A DNA stretch of 64,000 nucleotides from the NCBI GenBank assembly GCA_002633025.1, contig NMRB01000244.1, positions 1 to 64,000 of the forward strand, read 5' to 3'. Below are positions 21,041-36,000 of this stretch, piece by piece (position 1 is the first letter of the stretch; each line of letters starts with the position of its first letter). The position numbers and the translations under genes were made by a program. A model generated the notes under the pieces. That model saw only the letters and a list, made by a program, of their open reading frames with translations. It did no database searches and was not told the DNA's origin. The DNA is from Notospermus geniculatus. Its lineage: Eukaryota > Nemertea > Pilidiophora > Heteronemertea > Lineidae.

Positions 21041-24000
21041 GTCAGTTAATGATAATGATACTGGTAAAATTAGTGAAGCCTCTAAAGTCAAGGTCAGTTT
21101 ATAATGATAATGATACCGGTAATAACTAAGCCTCTAAAGTCAAGGTCAGTTTATAATGATACCGGTAATAATTGGTGAAGCCTACTGCACTTTCCACAGT
21201 AATACAGTTTGAAAATGCTTTGCATTTATTACCCCCATTCTCTCCAGAAACCTGAATGGGGAACAGCTCATTCAGTTCATCATTTGATCCTCTCAGACCA
21301 GTGGAGAGTATCGACGGCGACTCGACCAGGTATCGAACCTGCAGCCTCTCAGTCAGTCGTACAACACTCACACCACTTGCTCACCGCAATCCCCTTTCTT
21401 TTGGTCAACAAATTCATTTACAGATCAAAGACGTGACATCTTGAGCATTTCCTCTATGAGTAGGCTACCTTCACCTTCTCTATCTCATCCTTTGTTGATT
21501 TCAGCGACCCCACGTGTACCGGATGCACCTCATCAAAGACAAGAACGACGAGCTGGGCATTGACATCGCAGGAGGGAAGGGCTCAATCAGAGGGGACATT
21601 GGGATATTTGTTGCTGTGATAATTGATGGAGGGGCTGCTCAGAAGTATGTTTCGATATTCTATTGTTTCTTCTGTCCAACATAGAGCACAAAAAAACGAC
21701 ACACAAAATGATAGAAAATATAAGTCGTCTCCGAATTTTGCAAATTTTCGACCCCAACCGGGGTCTTCCTCAGACACTTTCTGGTTGAAATCCCAGAAGT
21801 GAATTCACTTGAAGTCCCCTGGGATTTCAACTACAGTACCAGTAGAAAGTGCCTGAGGGGGGTCGAAAATTTGCAAAATTCGGAGACGACTTAACATGTA
21901 TGTTTTCTATACCGGGTATATTTTTTCATATCTGCTTGATACGGGAACATCTCTGGCTGGCTTGTATCCCAGTTGTCCTGGTTTAGGAATATGGTAGAAT
22001 TTTGCAGGATGTGAAGTTTTGAAAAGATGTGGTGTTTAATAGAAACCGATAACTGCTTATTCATTTAATTGCCCTTTGATTGCCAAGAGGGAAGTCATGT
22101 AAAATTACACGTCAGTTTGAATGCTTCATATCTCATTATCTTGATTGGACAGCTGCTTTTATCATCAGGCTGACTCATTATGTTTGATGTCCAAGTCTTC
22201 ATTGATTAGATGAGTATATAGAAATCATAATCAACAGAGACATCAAGATAAACATAGACAGCAGCTGTCATCATCTCATCCAAGAATGAGGCTCTTAGGA
22301 AGTAAACAGGACATCAGCAGCGACAACAAGTACATTGGAACCTCCCTTAGCGGACACCACTTCCAGGAGGATACCTGTCTTTTAAGGACACCAAAGTTCA
22401 GTTCCCTTTTGTGGACAGCATCTGCCAGTATATTTCCATGATACAGTGTAAATTCCATGTTGATAGAACCTGTCTATTAAGGACACCTCTTCGACTGACA
22501 GATGCTGTACCCGGCACTTAATTGAGAGGTGGCCTCAAAANAACCCTTTCACTGCCGAGTTTCCCGGATAAGTTGTACGCTACACTACCGAGTTTCCGGT
22601 TGTCCGTTCTCGGGAAATCCCCAAATTTCGATTGGGGTCCCATCGATGAATGGCCAAACAAACTACCGTATACTTAAATATTTTCACGGCTAAAATATTT
22701 AGCAGTTGGGGTCCGTAAGTACCTTTTCGCGTGGATAAATATTCGCGGTTGGGGTCCGATATAACACTGCATTTTCAATGGTGCGCGGTGCAATTCAGTG
22801 CAAACCACGATGTATTACGGGATCGTCGGTGATTGGAAAATGGTTCGCATGTAATAGAATTCGCGGGGGTATTGACCAGTTCGCGATTTTCGCGGTAATT
22901 TTTATTCGCGAAAATATTTGCGTATACGGTAAACATAGGGCATTGATGGTCGCCTACGGCAGTCTCAGGGGAATTCCTGTAATTTTGATTGGGGCGCCAT
23001 CTGTGAATAGCCAAACTAACTGAACATGCCTTGTGTACAGGGCAACGATGGTCGCCTACGGCAGTCGCCAGAGGGGGCGACTATCATCACCTACGGCAGT
23101 GAAAGGGTTTTTTATATATGGCTGATGCCTTGACCAGTGACACAATCTACGTCTAAGTTGCCCATAGAAAGCAAACTTGTACAAGATAACTCTCTCGTCG
23201 AGGAGTGCCGTTAGAGTGTGACGTAAAGCCGTGGCCTCACATTACTATCATCCTGGTATTCCACGTGTATTGGCTACATCAGAAGTGCGGGGGTAGTCGG
23301 AGGGCGGAGCGATGTCACAACCCTTGGTGGTCAAGATGATTACCATGGGAGATATTCTTCTCTGTGATGTCAAATTCCACGACGTGCGAGGACTGCTTAC
23401 TGGTGGTGGCCTCCATCTTGGCATATCAAGGCCTACAGGCACTTCGCCCTTCGTGGATTGAGCGAGAGTAGGAGTGATAGAAATGCTTGTCAGGGCAAGA
23501 TGGGTGCCACTAACGACAGTAAAGTCCATTCAGCCATTGCTGTTTGACATGAAGTTTTCATTTCAGTATGAACCAATGGACAAGCCCGTGAAGAGGCTGC
23601 TGCCTCCTAAACTTGTTGTACACGCCCCAGAAGAGGAGACAAAGGTAATGAAATATGAGAGACACCATTGTGTCTTTATGGGCTGAACTGGCAGTCAAAC
23701 CCACAACTTCATAGGTGATATGCACCTATGTTCTACCTACACCAATTATGATCTATCCAACAATACTGGCCGTCGAAGTGATGTGCAGTGATCCTGCCCA
23801 CACCCCCTTGGAATGAGACATAGGCCTTTATTTTAGAATGCTCCTCAACGTAAAGGAGTTCCTCAAGGCTATTATTCTCAACAGGATAACAATAGCCTTG
23901 AGGCACTCCTTATACCATTTTAAATATGGGCCAGAGAGTTGTCTACAAGACCCACATTGGACATACATGTATATATTCCCCGAGACATTCAAGCACAACC

Positions 24001-27000
24001 CACATTTCCCGTTCTGAACTTGCGGGATGTTATGCTGTGTTATTCTAAACCAATGTTTACTAGCAAGACACTTGAACTCATAGCTGTGGGGTTATGTCTG
24101 GATGTATATAGGCCTATTGACCTAGGCGATGTCGTAATTCCGTAATTCCATCGATAACCCAGATATTTGATGACTATTATGATGGTGTCATATCCTCTTA
24201 CCCTTCCTCCATCATCTGACCTATCAGAGGCCAATTAGATCTTGAGTACCTGAGTAATTAGGCCTCAGCATGTACACTGTATTGAATGTCTCATTAGTTG
24301 CTATCAGCAATGACTGTAATTATGTCACAGTGGTATTGGAAATGAAAATGAGATAATTTAGTGGAAAATTAGTTTTGTGGGCAGACAGGCCCCAGGGGCA
24401 GATCCAGGATTTGGGAAAAGAGGGGGCGCCCTGTGCTTAGCTAGAAACATTGAAATCTGCAGTGAAATTTCGAAGTTTCGAGGTCGCAGATTTGTTGGCC
24501 AAAAGGGCCACTCTGACCACCCAAGATGAACAGCTTTAACATTACAGTCGAACCTCTCTATTAAGGACACCTTCGGGACTGACAAATGCTGTCCTTAATT
24601 GAGAGGTGTCCTGATTACAGAGGTTGAAATGAATAGAAATGACCAGTTTGGGACTGAACATTGGTGTCCTGATTAGAGAGGTGTCCTCCTGGCAGAGGTG
24701 TCCGTTAAGGGAGGTTCCACTGTACTTGTAATTCAACTCTAATCAAATGATCCTTCCCCTTCAGGCCAGTAAACGACTATCAGCCCCAAGGAGTCCCACC
24801 ATAGCACGTATCATGAAGATCACACTGATGAAAGGAGCTGGAGGGAAAGGGCTTGGGTTTAGTATCGTTGGAGGGGAAGACTCCTCCAAAGGCAGCATGG
24901 GAATCTTCATAAAGACGGTTTTCTCTGATGGCATTGCGTCTCTCGATGGACGACTATCTAGAGGTCAGTCTTTCTCTGAACCAGATTTGTACTGGCCTTT
25001 TTTCTGCCCCAGATTCTTTGTAATCAGATAGATCTGTGTGTTGACGCTGTGTTCATGCCGTGACGTCGCTTGACATTTTGACGGCCAATATGGCGGCATC
25101 GTGTCGTCATGGAAATGTGATGTCACATGAAGAACCTCTATTGACTCAAAATGATTCGCTTGTTTTCAGGAGATGAAGTGCTGGAGGTGAACGGGACACT
25201 TATGAAGGGTCTAACCCACAAAGAGGCTGTGAGGACGTTCAAGGACGTCAGGAAAGGACCAATTGAACTGGTTATCAAGAGGCTGAGTAGTCCTCGACTT
25301 AGGTAAGCAGTGAATACCTCGGTTCAGTTACCTTGGCAACTTTGCACATCTCGGCTGCATAAACTCTCTTGTCCCTTCATCTGTAGCCTTTGCAGCAAGC
25401 CGGGCTCAGTGTCTGTAGATGGTGACACAATCACCGCAAGCTTTGTGGCTCATTCCTCGAGTCTTTTGGCTGAAACTTCTTGAAGACGAGAAAACTCTTG
25501 TGTCATTGTAGCAAGAATTAACCTTTTCACGTTCTCTTTTCAGATTACGATCTGAAGGGTTCTTGGAAACAACATTGAAAACACCTCCTAGCTCTCCGCT
25601 AATGACAAGAAAGGTTAACCGAAGGGAGGAATTAGAGGGCGCCACCAGGACGCTGTCGTCGGCTGATTCGAAAAACACTGCAATCCCAGTGAGAGAAAAC
25701 GTGCAGAAACGTTTCGTTCAGAAAACTAATCTGAGTCACTCGCATTCGAAATATCGAAAATCAATGGGGAGTTCATGTAACCTTGAGAATTCTCGCCAGT
25801 TTAAATCGGAAGAAAGTCTCGCAAATTTGCATGAAGAACTACGGACAAAGGCTGCTCAAGAGGCGGTCGCTGCACAGTTACAAGATGGCCACGATATTGC
25901 AAGAAAACGTAACCGCCTAGTCCTACCCATCACTGACAAGGATGCAGTGAGATTGTATGGTCCTCTTAAATCTTCATCGGAAACTGATCTTTCCCCCGAT
26001 CAGAACAAGAGTCAGTGGACATCAGATTTGTCCCCGAAACATGATGTGGGTGGTTCCCTCACCAAGTCCTTGAAGCCTGCTCTTTCTACCCAGAGTCTAG
26101 TCAACCTTCATTACAATAAGCAAGGCCTGATGTTGCTTGAGAACGTAGAACAACACAATTCTGATGGACTACTTCATAAGATAGAACAAGGGTTATCTGT
26201 GCCTTATTCTAAACTCTCCCTCTCCCATGGATACAGGAATATTCTGGGGTCAAGCCAGGACTTAGATCTGAGCGATTCTTATTCCACCTTCTCTGATACA
26301 ACGTATAGCTCTCGGTCCAGCCTCTCTCTGTCGCAGCTGAGTGTTACAGACAGTCTCACTACATCGTCATTGACAACGATTAATATTGATGGATCGGAGC
26401 CTGATCTGCTAAAATCAAAGCAGCAAACCAAACCAAAGTTGACACTTTCTTCTTCGATGCCAAATTTTCAGATTTATAAACTGATGGAAAAAGGTGCCAA
26501 ATTAGTTCCACCTGTGCCACCTATTGACGTAAATCAAAACAACGAGCCAAAGGAACAAGAGCATAATCTTCCCCTCTCAGAGCAGATGTTGATGTTTGAC
26601 GTACAACCCAAAGACTCCATGAGCTTTGACCAAGGTCATAACTCTGTGACCTTATATCAAGGTCATGACCTTGGGACCTTGAATCAAGGTCATGACTCTC
26701 TGACCTTAGAGAATCAAGGTCATGATTTGAAAACAAATGTACCTGTAGAGATCGTACATGATTTCTCACCAGGACTTGCTCAACAAACTTCGAGCACTCG
26801 GCCAGAACCTGCATCCATTACCAATACTCAAACAAATTGCTCAACGACAGAATTTAACATGTGTTCAAGTGACTCTGTGATGAAAGGTAATTCGTTGGAT
26901 GGCAAAGCTTCTATCAGTTCTTGTGCGAATAGTGAAGACCCTGAGGAATCCTTCTCTGATAGTACTGGTGCTATGAAGAAATCTGGTTCTGGACGTTTCC

Positions 27001-30000
27001 GTCCTCGCTCGCAGAGGAAGAGCTCGGACTCCGCTGTCTACAGCACGAGTGAAGCCACGACTACCCCCGACGATGCATCTGAATGTTACGAAGACTCTGG
27101 GAGTGTTAGTTGCAGTGATAGCTTTTCAGAGGTGGCGCCTCCTGGTGTGGGAAATGATGATATGAATGTACGTGCCATTGTTCGTAAGATAGAGGAATTG
27201 AACGTAAACACATCTCTCCAACCAGAGATTAAACCTCTAGATTCTCCGAGGAAGGGTTCCAAGAGTGATGAGGTTTTCCTTGAGTCGGTAACAGATCTCA
27301 CGTCCGAGGGTGGTATTAAGAGGAATGAAGGTCCTCAAAACATCCTGACTGTTGATCTAACAGGATCAAACATTTTGGGAGAAAGGCGTTCCACTTCGAG
27401 CCTGACTCAAATTACTAGTGTATCAGATAGACATGGACCTGAAAGTCCTTCAAAAGTTAATTCCATGTCAAATGGTGGAACTCGCGTGGAGAAATCCAAG
27501 ACTTTGTATGTTGACAATGATTTGGTAACTAACGGTGCTACATCTAACATTCTCCATGACACTCCTATCCAAGACATTTTAACAGCCAGTGATGACGATG
27601 CTGTCAGTTCAGAAAAGCAGGATGTTAGTGTAAGGAGTTCTCACGAATCTCCCAATTCCAGTGAGAGTTTGGATCAACAAGAAGTTAGTTCACTTGCCCT
27701 GGACGTGACTTATCAGCCTGACCTGGATCTAGAGAAGAGAAGCCAGACTGTTAGAAATAGTGCGCATAAGGAACAGGATGGACTAGTAATGGGGCCATTA
27801 CCAACGTCTTCTTCCTCATTGTCCCTCGCATCCCAGGAAGCAGCTGTACTCAGCTCGTTGGATGATGTCCTGGGGTCGTATCAACATTCCATGAGAGGAT
27901 CATCGAAGGAGATCTGTCACACTTTATCCGCGGGAGATAACAAAGAATCTCAACAGTATGATACAGTTATGACTTGTTCCAAGGATACATCGCAGGATGA
28001 GCTTGAAGTACTTAAAACTTTTGATGATGTTGTCGCTTCCTTTGCTCGGTCAAATACGAGTTCGTTAGATTCATCATTCGATAGTAGGATGCCACGCAAT
28101 GATACTGACAGTCCAGATGATCCCTTCCCACGATCTCTGTCTCCTGAATCTAGAGTCTGTGATAATGATTCCTCGAGGAGTTCGATCTCTAATCAAGACT
28201 TTGATCCCTGTTTCCAACCTTTGTTATCTGAAACTTTAAGCGCGCCGAAATTTGGTGAGATCACTGAAGAACCCCTCAAGAGCACCAATGATGATGAGTT
28301 GGAATCAAAAAGTGGCTTATCTCAATCCGTTCATCCAAACCTGGGTTCCAGGATGCTGAAGTCGGAATCAGACACTCATTATAATGAGCCTTTATTGCAC
28401 AAGGAACTAGTCTGCCGACCTAAAAAATCAAATTATGGGTCTGAGTTTTTCAGTACGTCCACGGTACATGATAAGCCAAAACAGGCATCAAAACTGACTG
28501 TGATGTTGAAAAAGAACGCAAACTTTCTTAAAAAGGACAAGAACTTGCCACCCAAACCTCCTACTGCTGCTAAACCACATCGACGAGCCTTTTCATCCTC
28601 CACGCCGAGCCCGGTGAAGGAAAAGTCGACCAAACGAAGCTTTTCTCTCCAGAGTCCAACCTCTCTCAAGTCATTGACGAAGTCGTATTCATTTGACCAA
28701 CCATCTCCTCAAACATCAGAGGTAGCAACAGACTCCATCTTTGATGAGAACTTCGATATGCCTGTGTTTGCCCCACGGCGGGATCCTCAGAGACCTGGGC
28801 TGTTTCAAGTCATATTAGAAAAGTGTAAGTCAGATGCTTCTCACTTCTCAGAATAAGTACCTGCCCAGCCAGTCATTTCTCAGCTCTTTCCCAATTCTTC
28901 CTGACAAGTAAACTGGCCAGTTCTGGCACTTGTTCTGAGAGGTGCTTTAGTGTGAAGTTAAGTTTTCAATTTCACAGTGGGCCTTGTCTTCTCATCCGTA
29001 CCCTTGGGGTCTGACCACACGAAGACCTTGTCGAATTTTGCTACTCTGTGTATCCAGAGCTGATATGGCTCAATGTCGGTAATATGGCGGCTTCCCTTCA
29101 TTCTGAATGGTCTTATTTTCAGTGCCTGGTCAGTCTGTGGGTATTGGTGTGGTGTGTAAGGAAACAGTTGATGGTCATAAGGGAATCTTTATTGAAGATA
29201 TCATGCCGGGATCTTTGGCTGAGCACGATGGACAATTAAGGTAAATTCACAGACCTTTCACCAGTATTCATCGTTTCCACAACGTAACATTGTTTGGTGG
29301 GTTGCACGTTTTGCCCCCGGCTTTGCGTCATAGGACGACATCAGCAATGCCTTTTGCCCCCCCCCCACTTTGCGTCATGATGGCAACGTCATCAGTGGCG
29401 GACATTATTGAAGTTCCGTTGTGGAAATGATGAATACAGTGGAAGAAACATGCTATCACAACCAGCAGAATTGAGCGAGAATCTCTGGAAAGGATACATC
29501 AGACTTGTCTGCTGAAGTGGCAGAGTGTGTGCTTGTAGGAGTTGATCCTAACAGAGCCACTCATTTCAGTTGACTGATGGACTAGATTTATTCTCAAAGG
29601 ACTCTCTTTTCTTCCTGCAATATAGTTCTCCCAGTTTCACATCTATTATAACTGATGTATGTTCTTTATCTTTTCTCATCTGATTCCAGGGTTGGTTGGC
29701 AAGTTTTACAAGTCAACAGTTACGTCATGATAAACATGAATGCTGCTGATGCTGGCGTTATATTCCGTTCACTGCCTGTAGGACCGGTCCGGTTAATACT
29801 GCTCAATAATGAAGGATTCAAGGTCAGTTGAAAGATTCGTTCATTCAGTTCTGGTCTGCAATGATAGCTTGTGGGGAGGCTTATGGCTTTGGGTTAGGGC
29901 TGCTTGGGGCATGCTCTTGGCTTGCTGTGAATAGTAGATCATCATCATATTGTCTTACGAAGTGTGTAACATGAGGCACACTGACATATTACCAGAAGCC

Positions 30001-33000
30001 ATTGCTACCCAAAGGGTTAACCTGCGTAATTAAATGTCTTCTTCTATATGTAGGCCAGTATGGAGTACTTCCATCCTGTTGTCTTGATGTATTAGTTGAC
30101 TATAACACCAACAGTGAAGGGGTTGGGCTGGTTACAGACTAACGGAGGGTTTGGCTGGTAGACAATCAGTAAAGTGGGTTGGGCTGGTTAGACAAATTGA
30201 ATTTCAGACTTTGAGCTTCCTTGTCGTTAGATGATGAGAAAGCTGAAACTCTCTTTGACGTAACCACGAGAATCGAATCAGGGAGATTTGACCAAGGGAG
30301 ATGTTTACCAGCCTCTGGCTTCCAATTTTGGCTTCAGTCACTTCAACAACACCTATTTCAAGCCTGTTGTTCAGAACATGATCTGTAAGACTAGCATTTG
30401 AAAAATCCATGGTGATAAACATCCAATGGTTACCCACCCTTTGACCTTTCCTGGCTAGAGTAATCAGAACTTTACTTGGCTTCCTTGTTGATGAGACTTG
30501 TGGCTGATGGATCGTCTTTCAAACCCACACAGTCACTCTCAGTTAGGATTGATTACTGGTTAAAGTACACTGACTGGTGCTCTCCCAGTGCTATGTGTTG
30601 TATCAAAATTATCAACAGTGAGGAGTGTCAGGATAGACCCTTTCTTGGTGGAGTCTTAGGGCACACGTGAGCTTGAATTGTCCCTCCATCAATCCTGCAC
30701 TGTATCACAGGCCTTGCTGGATCCAGCATCCAGAAAGAGGGGGCGTGGCTTTTGATCATGGGACCCCAGTAGAACCTGAATGCTGGATTTTCCTGGTCAA
30801 ATTCAAGGAATTTCAACAAAATAGAGGGGGCAACGGCGTACGCCCCTTCCCCCTCTAAATCTGGGCCTGAAAGAGCCACAACACTAAACATCATCATTCA
30901 TCTCTTGTCTTCTATTGTAGCAATCATATGTCTAGTTAGTAAGTACTACATGGGGAGTGGGCAGCGATGGTCTCAGCACCTTTCACTACTTTCAGACAAA
31001 CTTTTCCCATGACTTACACAAAGTACGATCCCATCTTTTCTGTTTCACTCCCCTCTCCTCTCTTTATTCACTTTCTTTATCACTGTTTTTTTCTAGGGTT
31101 TGCTATGCTACCAACCTTCAGGTATAGGGAGTAATGTTTATGACATAACACTTACCAACAAGGAGAAGGGATGGAACAAGAACAGATTCTGAATGTGTCG
31201 GCCTGCTCGGTGAAAACTTTACAATGAATACGTATTTGATGGGTTAAAGGACCTCTTTGTATTCTTCACCTGTTTGAGAGAATGTAACTTGGCAGTTAAA
31301 GGGCTACAATTCAGTTCCATCCCTTCTCTCCTATGCATGGATCTCTTTCATCATTTATTTAACATCTTTCTGACTCCTATGTTTTCATCTGATCTGCCTT
31401 TATGAGACTGCATGACTGCCTTGATGATCAACAGTGTGTGTGAGAAACCAAATGGAGTTATAACTTACTTTTTCACAAGTTGAAAGTTTGTGGTTTTGGT
31501 CCTAAAAACTTTTCAATTGTTTTAATGAAAGGTTTCTGAAGATGTCCGAAATCTAATACAAAGGTAACACTAAAGACCATGTAAATTATTGGAAACCTAC
31601 ATTATACAGCTCCCTCTGATTCCAGTTCCTTCCTGTGTCTTCATCCTCAGAACATCACTCGGGGGTTCTAATTAGCCCTTGCTTTCTTGGTCACCACACA
31701 CAATGTGTTTGTGTTCGGTGACGAAGGAAGCAAGCACTAAGACCCCTGATGTTCTCAGGATGTGTGTCTGTGAATCTTCATTAAGGAATCCTAGTCCTGT
31801 ACACAACCTTTGAAATCGAGACAGATCAATATCCCTTTGGCCAAAGGGTCATCTCATATTCATTGAAGCATAGCTTTATGGTTTCCACCCCCACGTTGCC
31901 CCTCCTATTACCGGTGGACCAAAGAGTTACCTGGCTTCAAGATGACAGTTAAGACAGATGGGGAAAGTCTTGATATTACCACTAATGTCATGAATGTTTC
32001 ATTGATCTTATCGAATGCTAACCCTCAACAATAGGGAATTTTCGCAATTGCCCAGATAGACCTAGGTTACAATTTTCTATTGTCGGAGTATACCCGAACA
32101 ATAGATAAACTTAGTCGTTGGCCCAAACAGGCGGTTGGGAAAACTCTCTGTTGATGAGTTTGAGTAGCCGGCTGAAGTGTTTGGTTGCTGTTGAATGCAG
32201 TTAAAATCTATACAATGAATGTGAATGTCTTGGCAACTAAACAAAGTGACCTCTACCCCTCCCCCTGGCTTTATCGTGTACATTCTTGCCTTTGCATTGC
32301 CATATGAATACCTGAATGGAAATACCTCACCCCACACCCCACCTCGCATTAGTGCAATCACTTGCTGTAGGTGTTTGCAGAGAGAACCCAAACTGAAGGA
32401 AGCCACTACTCGGACATTACTGGAACTTTTCAGCATATGCTTGTTTCATCCAGACATCAAAAATGCCCAGTGGGAGGCAGGGTTTCCGCCAGAAAAAAAA
32501 ATTGAAAAAAAATTTTTGTTGAAAAAAAAATTTTTTTGAAAAAATTTTTGTTGGAAAAAAATTTTTTTTTGAAAAATTTTTGTTGAAAAAAAAATTTTCA
32601 ACAATTTTTTTCAACGAAAATTTTTTCAAAAAAATTTTTTTTCAAGAAAATTTTGTTGAAAAAATTTTTTTTTGAAAATTTTTTAAAAAATTTTTACAAA
32701 GGTTTTAAACAATGTTTGGTGCCATTTTAGGCGTATTTTGAAGCATAAAATCCCTGCGCCGGTCATGCCAGTTGTTTGGTTTCGTCCGGCATGTCATGGA
32801 AAAATGGTTACCCAAAGTTTTTGAGGGTACGGATACGTACCCTGGAAAAATTTAAGGGAATGGAATTTTACCCATTTACCCTCTGGCGGAAACCCTTGGA
32901 GACTTTACTGCTGCTAGAGGCCACCACCAGTTAGCATTCCTAGAACGTCATGGAATTTGATGTCACAGGGAAGAAGTGCACGTCATGACGTCGTCTACAA

Positions 33001-36000
33001 GAATGTGATTTACGTCTGTGACGTCAAATTTTATGATGTTCTAGGACCACTAATAGACGGCCTCTAACAGGTCTCCCATTGAACCAATGGTGTATTATTT
33101 CTGTTTAGAACAGAAGAGTGACTTCGGGGATGTTGAGTTTGTTTGGTTCGTTACATGAAAGCGACATGCTCATCACGTTTCAGATATTCTGATAAAAGAT
33201 CCTGAATTGTCAACATCGAAACTGTCTCCATTATTTGCAGATTAGTGATGAAGAAGGAGATAACAAATCTGTTGATGGCGGCGGCCGAAACTTTGGTAAG
33301 TTGTTCCCAACGACAACAACAGGATAAGAGATAATAGTTTGAACTTTACAGACATTATTCCGTTTTGTACAATTGGCATCTATGGTGAGAGTGGTGAGAT
33401 CGCCGTCTCTAACTTGTAAACCATGTGAAGGGCGATGCTGCTTCATTCTTTTCACACCAGCCAGATTGGTTTTGGCAGATTAAACAGCAAGTTTAACTCC
33501 TTGAAAAGAAACACATGATGTTACGTCATCAGTTTATTCCTGGTCACCACGGCTATTGTGTCTTCTTTGTCAAAGCATGAAATTTGGACAAATGGATAAA
33601 AAGTAGCCAAGTTTAGCTCACTTGACCCTTTATTTTTGTAATCCCTTGGGAAACAGCCCGGTCAATAGGTATTCAGCAGGGTGCCAGGAGCCAAAATGTT
33701 AACAAATTGACTGGAATGTGACTTTCCTCTGAAATATTTGACTGGCTGTTGGTCTTTATGGTTTTGTTCTTTGTTATAGTCATCTGAGTGGACCGATTGC
33801 CCACTCTTGCTGTTGAATAAAGCTTTTGTCCTGTAAAGTCAATATTGATGACAGCAATGGAAGCCTATCTTTGACTGTCCCGATCTCCATGTTTGAACTC
33901 TTAATTACATGAAAATATCAAGTGCTGCCCAAGGAAGTTGAACTGCTAAGAATCTCTTGTTGAAGTAGAATGTTTAGTCATGAAGAGTGGAAATAAGATA
34001 TGCCACGATGTCCATGTCGAACAACAACATGCAATCAGAGCTTCCTCCTCGAAAGGGAGGGGTACAACCCCAATGACCTGAGATTCTCAGGATGTGATAA
34101 AGGCAGATCTCCGAGATTCACACTCGACATAATCTTGCTCAGAATGAGTGTCCAGCTCCCTAAAGACCAAACCCTAACCATCAGACAGAAGTAAGACGTC
34201 ACTGATGATTGCCACAACTTGATTCAGGCGGAATGATTTATTCCACAAATTGAATCCGTGTAACCTTTGGTGACGTCTCTGTTGTTCATCATAAACCCTT
34301 CTCAGAACACCACCCATGGAAACCTCGCATGACAAGCCCTCTGATTGATTTAGTGTGGTCATGTGTGGATAGGGGGCACCACCATACTGTGGCCCTGTTC
34401 TGGTCACTCACTGTCTCACAGGCTGATGTTTGATGGTGATGTGACTTGAGTGGTATGACTTGAGTGGGATTAGACCTATAGAGCATGGTTTCTCAACCTT
34501 GGGGTGCGGGAATGTTTCTAAAGGGCCAGCGTAAATTTGATGGAAAGGTCTCCTCACCTGGATGATATGCATGTGTCCTGTTCATGTCAGTGTTGATCTC
34601 GATAAATAGAAAAAGAGTTACAGCAGGGAACTTTAAACAAATTTTATCGCTCGTCTAGTTCAATCAGTTATAAATCGACTCGATTTTTTCGTGAATGAAT
34701 GATTAACATTTCTGCACTGAGTGTGGATTTGTGATAAACTCTTATTGATTATTACTGGGTTGGTGTGAATACATCAACAGCGACTCCTGAAGTGAAATTA
34801 TATTGATGAAAAAGTCCACATATTCCAAATATATCTGTCAGAAAAAAGAGATCCCAGAAGTCCAGAATTTTCACTTTTGGGATCGCTACATGTACTAAAA
34901 AGTGCCTGAGGAAGACCCTGGTTGGGGTCGAAAATTTGCGAAATTCGGAGACGACAACGTATCTTGGCAGAAAAAAGAATATTTATCCTTTCAGAAGTGA
35001 TGACTAAAGCTGGTGTGTTGAATTCCAATTCATCTTATCATCTCTTGTTTGTGTGACCTCGGGCACAACACTTAGCTATCTATTGGATCAAATTATCTGG
35101 CTTCAAGAAAAGTAGGGATTGTGGCATCAGTGGAATTGGGGTCCTTCTCTTCAGAATTCCTTGAGGTTATGTGGACCATCTTTGAACACGTGGTTCTGGA
35201 GGCTGGTTGTTATTTGAGTAGCCACCTCCATTGTCTCCTGATGGTAGTGGTTCTCGGAAGGTTCCTGTTTCCTCTTACATTGTGATAAGTTTGTCTTGGA
35301 CTTTTCATGGTTCATCAGAATCTAAATTTTGACCAGGCCTGAGGTTTTGAGTCCACTTCAATCCAACTAGAGCAAATATAATATTTCCACTTCTCTTTCA
35401 ATCAACAGCTATATACTTCATGTTTGACTTGACAAATTACAAGTTGGGTTACCCGAAGGTCAGGATTGAAGCCTGACGGTCTGAGCTCGCCCTAAATCAG
35501 GTTCTTTGCCATCGAGGTGATGGCTGATGAAGCCAAGTTGTTAGTAAAAGATGGAACAGCCCCAAGTGTTATTGATGTCCCATGTTTAGCTGAGTTCTTT
35601 GTTTATCTTACGATAGTCCTGTTGTGTGTGACAACACCACCTTATCGTCCTTGCCAAATTCCTCTGATGTTAATGATCAATGATTCATATCATGCACATT
35701 AATTATTAACCGACGGCAACCACCTCGATACTGCAGCAAATAATAGCAAATAAGTTCCCTTCCTTACAAAATCAGTGTGTGCATTATTGAACACAAGTCT
35801 GATGGTGTTCTTGTGTTATACTGTCAAAAACTCGTCAGGCATGCTTATGAATTTGTGATTGCAGCTGATCGATGTTATAGTTCAACCTGTGATACACTTT
35901 CCTTCAGCTTGCGATACTGGCTCAGGAGTTGGGCCGTAATTCATCTCTGGTGGTATACCGTACTCAACACGTAAGTTTTTTGATGGTCATCAGATTGGAT

